DNA of 64,000 nucleotides from Spirosoma sordidisoli (GCF_004138325.1 NZ_SBLB01000002.1:496001-560000); one strand, 5' to 3'; positions 26,833 to 35,583 are shown, numbered from the stretch's first letter. The notes: generated by a model not told the origin, from the letters alone. Translations and numbers: made by a program.

Positions 26833-26884
26833 ATGGGTTCCGACTGTCACTACAGCGCGTAGTAACAGTCGGAACCCATTTTTC
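26833..26884. terminator. Bidirectional terminator between the YfhO-type gene and THX
   Basis: ATGGGTTCCGACTGT pairs with its complement at 26865-26879, with T-rich flanks on both strands. It can serve both convergent genes. Confidence 0.85.
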
Positions 26885-26889
26885 GCGTG

Positions 26890-27012
26890 TTAATCGACCG
26901 GTTTGGGAGCCGGTTTAGGGGCGGTCCACTTTTTGGGATGCTGCGGACGAGTGTTGCCATACGACCCCATCGAAATTTTGCCTTTCCGTGACTTCTTGTC
27001 GCCTTTTCCCAT
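26890..27012 (-). CDS. 30S ribosomal protein THX (small basic protein)
   Basis: This gene encodes 40 residues starting MGKGDKKSRKGKISMGSYGN and ending PKPAPKPVD. The pattern (GKGDKKSRKGKI, then SYGNTRP) is that of the bacterial Thx family of small, very basic 30S subunit proteins found in Bacteroidota and Thermus. It binds at the top of the 30S head and stabilises the rRNA. It lies on the minus strand between the terminator at 26833-26884 and the eutB promoter region. Its short length makes it easy to overlook. Confidence 0.9.
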   Translation of the reverse strand: MGKGDKKSRKGKISMGSYGNTRPQHPKKWTAPKPAPKPVD

Positions 27013-27080
27013 AATAATTAATTGATTTAATGTATATTACTAGTGTATGAAGCCTGGAGAAAGGTAATCCTACCCGCTGC

Positions 27081-27088
27081 TAATTTTG
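27081..27088 (+). promoter_or_regulatory. Bacteroidota -7 box TAATTTTG upstream of eutB
   Basis: An exact TAnnTTTG match 38 bp before the eutB ATG. The rest of the 114-bp spacer shows no cobalamin riboswitch. Confidence 0.45.
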
Positions 27089-27126
27089 TCATCTTTACGT
27101 CCTTCGTTTTCAACCGCTGATTGCCC

Positions 27127-28500
27127 ATGCCGTACCGACATACAGTTCGTCAGACCAGGTATGTATTCGATGATTTGCGGACGCTGCTGGCCCGCGCCAC
27201 CCCCCGGCGGTCGGGCGATGAACTGGCGGGTGTAGCGGCCCGGTCGGCAGAAGAACGGGTGGCGGCTCAGATGGCCCTGGCCGACCTGCCGCTCACCACC
27301 TTTCTGGCCGAAGCTGTCGTGCCCTACGAGCAGGACGAAGTGACCCGGCTCATCATCGACTCGCACGATGCCGGGGCGTTTCAGCCGATCCGGCACCTGA
27401 CCGTGGGCGGCCTGCGCGATTACCTGTTGAGCCTGACCACCGATACCGATACGCTTCGCCAGCTGCAACCGGGGTTAACCCCCGAAATGGTAGCGGCCGT
27501 CTCGAAACTGATGCGGAACCAGGATCTGATTACAGTGGCGGCCAAATGTGAGGTCATCACCCGGTTTCGGAATACCATCGGCCTGAACGGTCGACTCAGC
27601 ACCCGGCTCCAGCCTAATCACCCCACCGATGATGTGCGGGGCATTGCGGCCAGCCTAGTCGATGGGCTGCTCTACGGAGCCGGAGATGCCGTAATCGGTA
27701 TCAACCCCGCTACGGATCATGTGCAGACAACCATCCGGCTGCTGGATATGCTCGACAGCGTTCGGGAGCGGTTTTCTATTCCGGCACAGACCTGTGTGCT
27801 GAGCCACCTGACCACGACCCTGCAGGCGGTGGAGCAGGGCGCTCCCGTCGATCTGGCGTTTCAGAGTATTGGCGGCACCGAAGGCGTGAACGCATCCTTC
27901 GGGGTGAACCTCGGCTTATTACAGGAAGGGCTGGAGGCAACCCGTTCGCTGAAGCGCGGTACGCTCGGTCAACATGTTATGTATTTTGAAACAGGGCAGG
28001 GGAGTGCGCTATCGGCCAACGCCCACTGTGGTTTGGATCAGCAAACCGCCGAAGTCCGGGCCTATGCCGTAGCGAGGGCGTTTGAGCCGCTGCTGGTCAA
28101 TTCGGTCGTTGGGTTCATTGGGCCTGAATACCTGTATGACGGCAAACAGATTATTCGCGCCGGGCTGGAGGATCATTGCTGCGGCAAACTGCTGGGCTTG
28201 CCGATGGGTGTCGATATCTGCTACACCAACCACGCGGAGGCCGACCAGGACGATATGGACACCCTGCTCACGGTACTCGGCACCGCCGGGGTAACGTTCA
28301 TCATGGGCATTCCGGGCGCCGATGATGTGATGCTGCACTACCAGAGTACGAGTTTCCACGATGCGCTGTACATCCGAAAGCTGCTCAACCGCCGACCCTC
28401 GCCCGAGTTTGAACACTGGCTTATGAGCATGGGCCTGCTGAACGACCAGGGTCAACTACTACCCGCCGGCACGGGGCATCGGCTGCTGAGCGGTATGTAG
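27127..28500 (+). CDS. eutB: Ethanolamine ammonia-lyase large subunit
   Basis: This 457-residue protein is the catalytic, adenosylcobalamin-dependent subunit that converts ethanolamine to acetaldehyde and ammonia. The start is the ATG at 27127 (MPYRHTVRQTRYVFDDLRTL). Recognisable blocks are AKCEVITRFRNTIGLNGRLSTRLQPNHPTDD (parts FRNTIGLNGRLSTRLQPN), DAVIGINPATDH, CVLSHLTTT, FQSIGGTEG, MYFETGQGSALSANAH and FIMGIPGADDVMLHYQSTSFHD (parts). The length matches the usual 450-465. The small subunit is encoded 1.25 kb downstream on the same strand, with a GH43 gene on the opposite strand between them. No microcompartment, EutA or permease gene is visible. Confidence 0.95.
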   Translation: MPYRHTVRQTRYVFDDLRTLLARATPRRSGDELAGVAARSAEERVAAQMALADLPLTTFLAEAVVPYEQDEVTRLIIDSHDAGAFQPIRHLTVGGLRDYLLSLTTDTDTLRQLQPGLTPEMVAAVSKLMRNQDLITVAAKCEVITRFRNTIGLNGRLSTRLQPNHPTDDVRGIAASLVDGLLYGAGDAVIGINPATDHVQTTIRLLDMLDSVRERFSIPAQTCVLSHLTTTLQAVEQGAPVDLAFQSIGGTEGVNASFGVNLGLLQEGLEATRSLKRGTLGQHVMYFETGQGSALSANAHCGLDQQTAEVRAYAVARAFEPLLVNSVVGFIGPEYLYDGKQIIRAGLEDHCCGKLLGLPMGVDICYTNHAEADQDDMDTLLTVLGTAGVTFIMGIPGADDVMLHYQSTSFHDALYIRKLLNRRPSPEFEHWLMSMGLLNDQGQLLPAGTGHRLLSGM

Positions 28501-28507
28501 CGGGGTT

Positions 28508-29482
28508 CTACAAACGCCGGGCTTCAACCCCTTCTTTGGTGATCCGAACCGGTTTAATGGCGCCTTTCTCGTCGAAATACAGTTTGTCGATGCAGGTTTC
28601 GCGGTGGTTGCCATCGGTTTCGGTAAGCGGACGGCGGTGGTAGATGATGTACCAGTCGTCGGTGCCGGGTACGTTGATGACCGAATGATGGCCAGCGCCG
28701 GTCGCTACGGTCGGGTCCTGCTGCAACACTTTGCCAACGCGCTCGAATGGGCCGAACGGAGAGGACCCCACCGCATACGCTACCGAATAGTTGGGACCCG
28801 TCCAGCCGCCCTCCGACCACATAAAATAGTAGCGTCCGTTTCGTACGAACATGATTGGCCCTTCTACGTAATCTTTGGGGGTAATCTCGCGGAACGTGGT
28901 GCCGTCGGCGAAGGGAATGAACCCCTTATAATCGCCTGTCAGCTGGGCAATGTTGCAATGGCCCCAGCCGCCGTAGATGAGATACTCTTTACCGTCGGTA
29001 TCGCGGAAAACAAACTGATCGATGGGCTGGGCACCGTTATGAACTTCACCGACCAGCGGTTTCCCGAGGTAATCGCGGAAAGGGCCGGCGGGGTTGTTGG
29101 CTACGGCAACCCCAATACCTCCTACTTCGCCGGGGTGGACATCGTTAGCGCCGAAAAAGAGGAAATACTGGCGCCCTTTCTGCACGATAGCGGGCGCCCA
29201 CATCGCTTTTTTGGCCCACTTCACCGCCGACGAGTCGAGAATACGCGGGTGCTTGGTCCAGGTGACGAGATCGGGCGATGAGAAGGCATCAAAATGAACC
29301 TGCTTCTCATACTTGTCAGAGTACGTAGGGTAGATCCAGTACCGATTGCCAAAAATGGCTCCTTCCGGATCCGCATACCAGCCCGGAAATACCGGATTGC
29401 CCGAGCGTTTGGCCGACTGGGCGGTAGCAGACAGTGTGCCGAGTAGTAAAAAGAACAGAGAAAGGCGTGTGAGACTAGTCAT
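28508..29482 (-). CDS. Secreted glycoside hydrolase, family 43
   Basis: This 324-residue protein has a signal peptide (LSLFFLLLGTLSATAQ, cleavage near residue 22), so it acts outside the cytoplasm. The five-bladed propeller of clan GH-F is indicated by NPVFPGWYADPEGAIFGNRYWIYPT (parts GWYADPE and YWIYPTYS, with the catalytic-base aspartate), by IDQFVFRDTDGKEYLIYGGWG (part FVFRDTDGKEYLIYGG, pKa-modulating aspartate), and by YVEGPIMFVRNGRYYFMWSEGG (part YVEGPIMFVRNG, catalytic acid glutamate). Members remove arabinose, xylose or galactose from plant polysaccharides. It lies between eutB and eutC on the opposite strand, with only 7 bp between its stop and that of eutB. Confidence 0.9.
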   Translation of the reverse strand: MTSLTRLSLFFLLLGTLSATAQSAKRSGNPVFPGWYADPEGAIFGNRYWIYPTYSDKYEKQVHFDAFSSPDLVTWTKHPRILDSSAVKWAKKAMWAPAIVQKGRQYFLFFGANDVHPGEVGGIGVAVANNPAGPFRDYLGKPLVGEVHNGAQPIDQFVFRDTDGKEYLIYGGWGHCNIAQLTGDYKGFIPFADGTTFREITPKDYVEGPIMFVRNGRYYFMWSEGGWTGPNYSVAYAVGSSPFGPFERVGKVLQQDPTVATGAGHHSVINVPGTDDWYIIYHRRPLTETDGNHRETCIDKLYFDEKGAIKPVRITKEGVEARRL

Positions 29483-29753
29483 TCGGAAACGTGTTGAGGT
29501 GTTGTCAGGCGCCGGCTGTAAACGCCAGCGGGGTTTTGCTCCGCCTTGGTTCGGCGGCATTGACGGGCAATATAGGCCGAACGGTGTTTCCGTGTATGTA
29601 GCCCAGCCGAAAATTGCCGTACGCACTGGACCGGGGTACGCCGGCTGTGAGCAAGCGAATAGATCGAGAATGGACCAACAGTGACTACAGGCCTGTACCC
29701 GGTCGCCTGTCGCACCGCTTGTGTACCAGCTGTTGTTTTCGTAGGTTGCCTGT

Positions 29754-30560
29754 ATGAACGCAGATCCGTGGTCTTTTCTACAGGCACATACCCGAGCGCG
29801 CATTGCACAGGGGCGGGTAGGCAACAGTCTGCCTACCCGGGCGCTGCTGGATTTTCAACTTGACCACGCCCGGGCCCGCGATGCCGTTTATTCGGTACTC
29901 GATGAAGAGCAACTGCTGAGCGACATTCGGGCGCTGGGTGCCGAAGCCTACTCGTTCCAGAGTCAGGCCGCTGATCGCGCCATGTATCTGAAACGGCCAG
30001 ATCTGGGTCGCAGACTGCACGAAACATCGGTCGCCAACCTGACCCGTTTAGCCAGCGACAACGAAGGAGCGAACGGCATCGAACTGGCTATCGTCATCGT
30101 CGACGGCTTGTCGGCTACGGCGGTCAATACACATGCGGTACCCGTTGTGTCGGCCTTGCTTCGGTTGATACGCAGCCTGAACTGGTCGGTGGCGCCGATC
30201 TGTCTGGTGCAGCAGGGGCGAGTAGCTATCGGCGACGAGATTGCACACGCGCTGGGGGCTAGTATGGTACTGGTCCTGATTGGCGAACGGCCGGGCCTGT
30301 CATCGCCCGATAGTCTGGGCGCTTACCTCACCTACAAACCCCGCCCGGGTCTGACCGACGAGTCGCGCAATTGCGTGTCCAACATCCGACCCGAAGGGTT
30401 GCCGTACGAGCCTGCCGCCCAGAAACTTGCGTACCTGCTGACCGAAATGAAAACGCGGCAGCTATCGGGCGTGGGGCTGAAAGACGAAATGCCTACACAT
30501 ACACTACCGAATACTTCTTACCCGGTAGGGATCGAACAAACCCCCGAAACTCCAGATTGA
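29754..30560 (+). CDS. eutC: Ethanolamine ammonia-lyase small subunit
   Basis: This 268-residue protein is the partner of EutB. Landmarks are FLQAHTRARIAQGRVGNSLPTRALLDFQLDHARARDAV (parts ARIAQGRVGNSLPT and LDFQLDHARARDAV), QSQAADRAMYLKRPDLGRRL (part), VIVDGLSATAVN, QQGRVAIGDEI, LIGERPGLSSPDSLGAYLTY (part) and RNCVSNIRPEGLPYEPAAQKL (part). The family normally ends soon after LSGVGLKDE; here about 22 more residues follow, and this extension overlaps the 3' end of dprA on the other strand by 68 bp. It is separated from eutB by a GH43 gene, so it needs its own promoter, which I could not identify. Confidence 0.94.
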   Translation: MNADPWSFLQAHTRARIAQGRVGNSLPTRALLDFQLDHARARDAVYSVLDEEQLLSDIRALGAEAYSFQSQAADRAMYLKRPDLGRRLHETSVANLTRLASDNEGANGIELAIVIVDGLSATAVNTHAVPVVSALLRLIRSLNWSVAPICLVQQGRVAIGDEIAHALGASMVLVLIGERPGLSSPDSLGAYLTYKPRPGLTDESRNCVSNIRPEGLPYEPAAQKLAYLLTEMKTRQLSGVGLKDEMPTHTLPNTSYPVGIEQTPETPD

Positions 30561-31605
30561 GCAGAAGCGAGGCCAGCCGGCCCATCGGAATCTGCGACTG
30601 CCAGCTCAGCTCGTCGATGTGCAGGTCGGTCGATTGCCGCAACAGGGCCAGGACTTGACTTTCTTCATCGGTTACGTCTACGGGCAGGGCCGGGGCTGCA
30701 TTGCCGCGCGGATGCTGACCCACTGGCTGATCCCAGTTGAGGGCTTCGATCAGATCCGCCGGGCTGGTATAAATCTGCGCTTTGTTTTCCCGGATGAGTT
30801 TGTTACAACCCGCCGAAAAGGTCTGGTTCAGCTGGCCCGGCACCGCAAAAACGTCGCGGTGGTAGTTGTTGGCGTACTCGGCCGTAATGAGGGCGCCCCC
30901 TTTGGCGGCTGCTTCTACCACAACAATAGCATCGCTCAGACCGGCAATGATCCGGTTGCGGGCCGGAAACAGATGGGCGTCGGGTTTGGTACCCGGAATA
31001 CTCTCGGTCAACAGGCCGCCCTGGGCCAGCATCTCCTGCGCTGTTCGCCGATGGACCGATGGGTAAACCACGTCTAGTCCGCTGGCCATGACGCCTATGG
31101 TTGGCAGTCCGTTGGTCAGGCTGGCCCGGTGGGCGGCAATGTCGATGCCATAGGCGAGGCCGCTGATGACGGTGACATTGTAGGGCGCTAGTGCATCGAT
31201 TATATCGGTAGTGATTCGCCGGCCATAGTCAGTGGCCTGCCGGGTGCCAACCAGCCCAATCGTGCGGGGGGCGTTCGGGTCACCAGCGCCCTGCCAGTAC
31301 AACAGGGCCGGGGCATCGTAGAAGGTTTTCAGTCGGGCCGGGTAGGCTTTGTCGGTGTAGAAAAGGGGCGTAGCGCCGAGGGTTTCGAGTCGTTTCAGTA
31401 CCCGCTCGGCAGCCGTCAGCGCGTCGGAAGTACGAATGGCCCGGGCGGTTATGTCGCCAATGCCGGGTACTTTCAGCAGGCGGGCCAGGGGCGACCGGAA
31501 GACCTCCGGGGCCGATCCGCAGTAGCTGATCAGTTGTCGAATCAGAATACTGCCCAGGCCCGGAACGAGGGTGAGGGCAACTTGAGAATGAGCGTCGGTA
31601 GACAC
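30493..31605 (-). CDS. dprA: DNA-processing protein DprA
   Basis: The protein has 370 residues from a GTG start (STDAHSQVALTLVPGLG follows); a longer form from 31662 is possible. DprA binds single-stranded DNA and loads RecA in natural transformation. An N-terminal helix-hairpin-helix-like part (VALTLVPGLGSILIRQL, then LKVPGIGDITARAI) leads into the Rossmann-like core with GLVGTRQATDYGRR, VISGLAYGIDIAAHRASL, GLDVVYPSVHR, PDAHLFPARNRIIAGLSDAIVVVEA (part FPARNRIIAGLSD) and GALITAEYAN. The C-terminus is a winged-helix-like domain. The stop lies inside the end of eutC. Confidence 0.92.
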   Translation of the reverse strand: MSTDAHSQVALTLVPGLGSILIRQLISYCGSAPEVFRSPLARLLKVPGIGDITARAIRTSDALTAAERVLKRLETLGATPLFYTDKAYPARLKTFYDAPALLYWQGAGDPNAPRTIGLVGTRQATDYGRRITTDIIDALAPYNVTVISGLAYGIDIAAHRASLTNGLPTIGVMASGLDVVYPSVHRRTAQEMLAQGGLLTESIPGTKPDAHLFPARNRIIAGLSDAIVVVEAAAKGGALITAEYANNYHRDVFAVPGQLNQTFSAGCNKLIRENKAQIYTSPADLIEALNWDQPVGQHPRGNAAPALPVDVTDEESQVLALLRQSTDLHIDELSWQSQIPMGRLASLLLNLEFRGFVRSLPGKKYSVVYV

Positions 31606-31797
31606 GTTTGGATAAAGCAAAGAAGTTACGGAAATGAGAGGGCTGGCGAGCAGCCTCTGCAAGCTTACTGCTTTTCAGGCGTAAACCCAACAGAAGTAGC
31701 TTGTCAAAGAATGGTATGTAAACTATGTATTAAATTGGTTAGTAAAAAGGTAGCGGTGAGATAATTACCGAAGCACTGTTCGGAAAAATCGCGGGAG

Positions 31798-31805
31798 TAT
31801 TTTTG
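31798..31805 (+). promoter_or_regulatory. Bacteroidota -7 box TATTTTTG upstream of the PhoX-like gene
   Basis: An exact match 32 bp before the ATG at 31838. A weak TTC, not TTG, lies near -33. Confidence 0.5.
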
Positions 31806-31837
31806 TGAACAGTTTCCTGTACAAAAAACACTAGCCA

Positions 31838-33298
31838 ATGCTTTCTAACAGACTTTTACTATCCTCTACTGTGCTGCTTTCATTGTTCGTGGCTGTGGCC
31901 TGCAGTAATGAAGAAAACCCAAGCACACAGTCAGCTAACGAGGTAGTACTGAAAAACCAATCCGTTACGCCTGCTCTGGCCAAAGCTATGCCGGGCGTCA
32001 ACAACGTAGAGATTTTTTCGCTCGTTGGCAGCGATGATAAGCTGGATCAGTCACCTAACTTTGTTTTTGGGGGTTCGGCCGATGGAGCAGGCATGCTGAA
32101 AAATGCGGACGGCACCTTTACGCTGCTCGTAAACCACGAAGACAACTTCGCCGTATCGCGCATTACCCTCGACAAAACCTTTAAGCCGGTCAAGGGAGAA
32201 TATATCCTGAACTCCGACGGGGGCGTATGGCGCCTTTGTTCGGCCACGATGGCCACGGCCGAAGAACACGGATTTGGGCCCTTGTATCTGACCTGTGGCG
32301 AAAGTGGCCAGGAGTCGCGCACGCACGGGGTGAACCCCTTTGGCGACGTAGGAACCGCGAGCGTATCTAAAGAAATCGCCGGGCTGGGCCGCTGGAGTGC
32401 CGAGAACGCAGTGCCGCTGCCCAAGCAGGCCTATGCCGGTAAAACAGCCATCCTGATCGGCGACGACGATTCGGACGTGAACGGGGGACAGCTGGCCCTG
32501 TATCTCTCCAATACCGTGGGAGACCTGGATAACGGCTCGCTCTACATGCTGAAGCGCACCGACGGCAACCAGCGCGAAATGGATATGAAAGTGGGGGCCA
32601 GGTTCCCGGTTGAGTTCGTCAGGATCGACAACCACAAAACCCTGACGGGCGCGCAGATCAACGCCAAAGTAAACGACCTCAAGGCCATCAAATTTGGGCG
32701 GGTCGAAGACATCGACTACCGCAAGAAAAGCACGGGCCGCGAAGTGTATTTCAACGTTACAGGCCAGGCTACGTCGGGACCCAACGCCGATTATGCGCGC
32801 TCAAAATACGGTCGGGTATACCGCCTGACGATGGATGCCGCCGATCCACTCAAAGCAACACTCGAAGTAGTGCTGGATGGCGACGACCGCGCGGGTAATG
32901 CCAAAACGTTTCAGAATGTGGATAATATCGTAGTGACGGAGAATTACCTCTACACCCAGGAAGACCCGAATAGCTATGGCGACGAAACCCACGATTCGTA
33001 CATCTACCAGCTGAACCTGAAAACGAACGAGTTTAAGCCGGTTATCGAACTGGATCACCGCCGGACGGCTTCCGATGCCGCAAAATACAATGTAGGGGGT
33101 GCATCGCGGTTCGGCGCCTGGGAGTATGGTGCAATGATCGACGTATCGGATCAGGTCGGATTTGCCGATACCTTCATCATTGCCGTTCAGCCGCACACCT
33201 GGCGAGGGGATAAGTACAAGGCTGTTGACGGGGGAACCAAACGACCCGACGAAAACCAGGCCAGTCAGCTTATCGTCGTAAAAGGGCTGCCCCGCTAG
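31838..33298 (+). CDS. PhoX-like (DUF839) lipoprotein
   Basis: This 486-residue protein has a lipoprotein signal (LLSLFVAVACSNEENPS, modified cysteine near residue 22). The beta-propeller core shows PhoX/DUF839 traits: GAGMLKNADGTFTLLVNHEDNF (part TLLVNHEDNF), LNSDGGVWRLCSATMATAEEHGFGPLYLTCGES (parts GGVWRLCSAT and LYLTCGES), and GRVEDIDYRKKSTGREVYF (part GRVEDIDY). PhoX enzymes are calcium/iron phosphatases or related propellers. Not all metal ligands can be confirmed by eye, so enzymatic activity is uncertain. The cytochrome c peroxidase gene follows in the same direction after a terminator. Confidence 0.78.
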   Translation: MLSNRLLLSSTVLLSLFVAVACSNEENPSTQSANEVVLKNQSVTPALAKAMPGVNNVEIFSLVGSDDKLDQSPNFVFGGSADGAGMLKNADGTFTLLVNHEDNFAVSRITLDKTFKPVKGEYILNSDGGVWRLCSATMATAEEHGFGPLYLTCGESGQESRTHGVNPFGDVGTASVSKEIAGLGRWSAENAVPLPKQAYAGKTAILIGDDDSDVNGGQLALYLSNTVGDLDNGSLYMLKRTDGNQREMDMKVGARFPVEFVRIDNHKTLTGAQINAKVNDLKAIKFGRVEDIDYRKKSTGREVYFNVTGQATSGPNADYARSKYGRVYRLTMDAADPLKATLEVVLDGDDRAGNAKTFQNVDNIVVTENYLYTQEDPNSYGDETHDSYIYQLNLKTNEFKPVIELDHRRTASDAAKYNVGGASRFGAWEYGAMIDVSDQVGFADTFIIAVQPHTWRGDKYKAVDGGTKRPDENQASQLIVVKGLPR

Positions 33299-33320
33299 AT
33301 CGACAGACGTATAGTACGTG

Positions 33321-33351
33321 CCTGACCAACCCCGGGTTGGTCAGGCTTTTT
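33321..33351 (+). terminator. Terminator after the PhoX-like gene
   Basis: CCTGACCAACCC faces GGGTTGGTCAGG with almost no loop, followed by CTTTTTAC. Confidence 0.85.
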
Positions 33352-33385
33352 ACTTCTCATAAAGCTGATTTTGCCGTTTGTAAAA

Positions 33386-35224
33386 ATGGTTACCCAACAA
33401 ACTACGTCGACAGTAGCGCGTCAACAGCCCCGATACGCATTCCGGATAGGTATTGTCCTGATTGCCTGTCTGGCGTTTTTGAGCCTGTATAGGGTATGGA
33501 CGTCCCGGCAAACGCCACTACAACAGGTTAAGAGTAAATACCTGCATGATATTGCGCAGCTTGACTCAGCCGTGCGGCACCTGAATCGAGCCGTTGATGC
33601 GCAGTGGTCGGAGATCCGGATTCAGGCTGCATTTGATTCCGCTCGTCTGGCTTACAAACAGGTTGAGTTTCTGGTCGAGCTGTACAATCCCGAAACGGCC
33701 AAAAGCCTGAATGGGCCTGCCTTGCCCGAGGTGGAAGAAGATGATGGGTTACAGCGGGAAATCAAGCCGGAGGGCTTTCAGGTAATCGAAGAACTAGTAT
33801 TTCCTTACGACCCGGCCAACCGGGGCGAATTGCGCGGGCAGCTGGCGCTGTTACAGGCCAATGTGGGGCGGTTGACCCGGGTCGCCACGGATAACGAGAT
33901 GACCGACAGTCACGTCTTTGATGCCATACGGCTCGAAGTATTTCGGCTCGTTTCGCTCGGCATCACCGGGTTCGACTCGCCCGTTGCCAATCATTCGCTG
34001 CCGGAAGCTGTAGCCTCGTTGCAAAGTTTACACCAACACCTCCGCTTCTACGACCTGGCTGACCAGCAACCCGACCTGGCCGAGCGGCTCGACGGGGCCT
34101 TTGCCGGTGCCATCGGCGCTTTACAAAAAGAGCAGAGTTTTACCGACTTCGACCGGTTTGGCTACATCACCCAACACGCCAATGTGCTGAGTGGCTTACT
34201 GCTCGACGCGCAACAGGCCCTTGGCATTCCAGTGTTTCAGGAAAGTCGTCTCCTGTCCGCTTCGGCCCGGACGCTCAATGATCGGGACGCCTTCGACCCA
34301 AACTATTTTGTGAACAGTCGTGACGATCGGGCCACGCCCAGCCGGATTGCGCTGGGGAAAATGCTGTTTTACGACCCCATTCTGTCGGGTGATGCCAACC
34401 GCAGCTGTGCCACCTGCCACCAACCCGATAAAGCGTTTACGGATGGCGAGCCGAAAAGTCTGGCCGTCGGTTTCGGTGGTCGGCGTATTGCCCGTAATGC
34501 GCCCACATTGGTAAACGCGGCTTTACAGGCCGCTCAGTTTGCCGATTCGAGGGTAACCTTCCTCGAAGACCAGGCCAGCGACGTGATCGAAAACGCCGAT
34601 GAGATGCACGGCTCACTACCCGACGCGGTAAAGGCACTCCGGGCCAGCCAAGTGTATCAGACTACATTTAGCAAGACCTACCGCGACGGGGTGACCGAAC
34701 AAAATCTGAAGAACGCCATTGCGAGTTATGTCCGGTCGCTGACCAGCCTGAACTCGCGGGTAGATAGGGCGTTACGGAACGAAAAGCAGGCTGCGCTATC
34801 GGCTGAAGAGAAGCATGGCTTCAATCTGTTCATGGGTAAAGCAAAATGTGCCACCTGCCACTTTTACCCCTTATTCAACGGCACGGTGCCGCCCGCTTAT
34901 CAGAAAACCGAAAGTGAGGTGCTGGGTACACCCGCTACAGCCGACAATAACCAGCTTGATCCGGATCTGGGTAAATTTCGGACCACCGGGATTACCCTTC
35001 AGAAACACGCGTTCAAAACGCCGACCGTTCGCAACGTAGCCCAAACCGCTCCCTACATGCACAATGGCGTGTATCAAACGCTCGATCAGGTTATCGATTT
35101 TTATAACAAAGGCGGAGGCAACGGCCTGGGCCTTCGTGTCGACAACCAGACGTTACTAAATGACAAACTGAATCTGACGCCCGGCGAAAAGAAGGCTCTA
35201 ATCGCTTTTCTGAACGCGCTGTAA
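33386..35224 (+). CDS. Diheme cytochrome c peroxidase with imelysin-like N-terminal domain
   Basis: The protein has 612 residues; the ATG at 33386 is preferred over an in-frame TTG at 33371. One membrane helix (FRIGIVLIACLAFLSLY, about 20-37) anchors it facing the periplasm. Residues about 45-290 are helical and resemble an imelysin-type domain (QVEFLVELYNPETAK, PEGFQVIEELVFP). From about 300 it is a MauG/cytochrome c peroxidase module with two heme sites, CATCHQ near 340 and CATCHFY near 495. RIALGKMLFYDP, LVNAALQ and APYMHNGVYQTLDQVIDFYN (part) are typical. It reduces peroxide or oxidises a partner protein. The peroxidase part alone is the usual 300-330 residues, so this is a fusion. Confidence 0.87.
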   Translation: MVTQQTTSTVARQQPRYAFRIGIVLIACLAFLSLYRVWTSRQTPLQQVKSKYLHDIAQLDSAVRHLNRAVDAQWSEIRIQAAFDSARLAYKQVEFLVELYNPETAKSLNGPALPEVEEDDGLQREIKPEGFQVIEELVFPYDPANRGELRGQLALLQANVGRLTRVATDNEMTDSHVFDAIRLEVFRLVSLGITGFDSPVANHSLPEAVASLQSLHQHLRFYDLADQQPDLAERLDGAFAGAIGALQKEQSFTDFDRFGYITQHANVLSGLLLDAQQALGIPVFQESRLLSASARTLNDRDAFDPNYFVNSRDDRATPSRIALGKMLFYDPILSGDANRSCATCHQPDKAFTDGEPKSLAVGFGGRRIARNAPTLVNAALQAAQFADSRVTFLEDQASDVIENADEMHGSLPDAVKALRASQVYQTTFSKTYRDGVTEQNLKNAIASYVRSLTSLNSRVDRALRNEKQAALSAEEKHGFNLFMGKAKCATCHFYPLFNGTVPPAYQKTESEVLGTPATADNNQLDPDLGKFRTTGITLQKHAFKTPTVRNVAQTAPYMHNGVYQTLDQVIDFYNKGGGNGLGLRVDNQTLLNDKLNLTPGEKKALIAFLNAL

Positions 35225-35230
35225 TTTGGT

Positions 35231-35563
35231 GCACCGGCCTGAAGGCCAGTGCTAGTCATGAGTCGTACCGAGCTGGATTCTACAAGGCGGGTAAACATGA
35301 CTAGCACCGGTTTTTAAACCGGTGTATCAGGTGCCGGTCAATTCAATGCACCGGCCTAAAGGCCAGTGCTAGTCATGGGTCGTACCGAGCGGGATTCTAC
35401 AAGGCGGGTAAACATGACTAGCACCGGTTTTTAAACCGGTGTACCGGGTGCCGGTCAATTCAATGCACCGGCCTGAAGGCCTACGCTATTCATGGGTCGT
35501 ACCGAGCGGGATTTTACAAGGCGGGTAAACATGACTAGCACCGGTTTTTAAACCGGTGTACCG
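35231..35563. repeat. 117-bp direct repeat array, three units
   Basis: Units begin at 35231, 35348 and 35465, an exact 117-bp period. Each has an outer hairpin (GCACCGGCC, loop TGAA or TAAA, GGCCAGTGC) then TAGTCATG, a 35-base middle containing TCGTACCGAGC, then CATGACTA and a second hairpin CACCGGTTT/AAACCGGTG. The two hairpins with their tags face each other, so each unit is an inverted pair. The third copy has changes in the first hairpin and tag. It fills the gap between the convergent peroxidase and MerR genes. Confidence 0.9.
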
Positions 35564-35583
35564 GGGTCGTACGACCCTGATTT

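Noticed and set aside
27013..27126. Cobalamin riboswitch upstream of eutB
   Set aside because: The spacer is only 114 bp and shows no cobalamin-box sequence or the needed multi-stem layout.
35231..35563. CRISPR array or insertion-sequence ends
   Set aside because: Units are nearly identical over the full 117 bp, with no spacers, no transposase gene and no target duplication seen.
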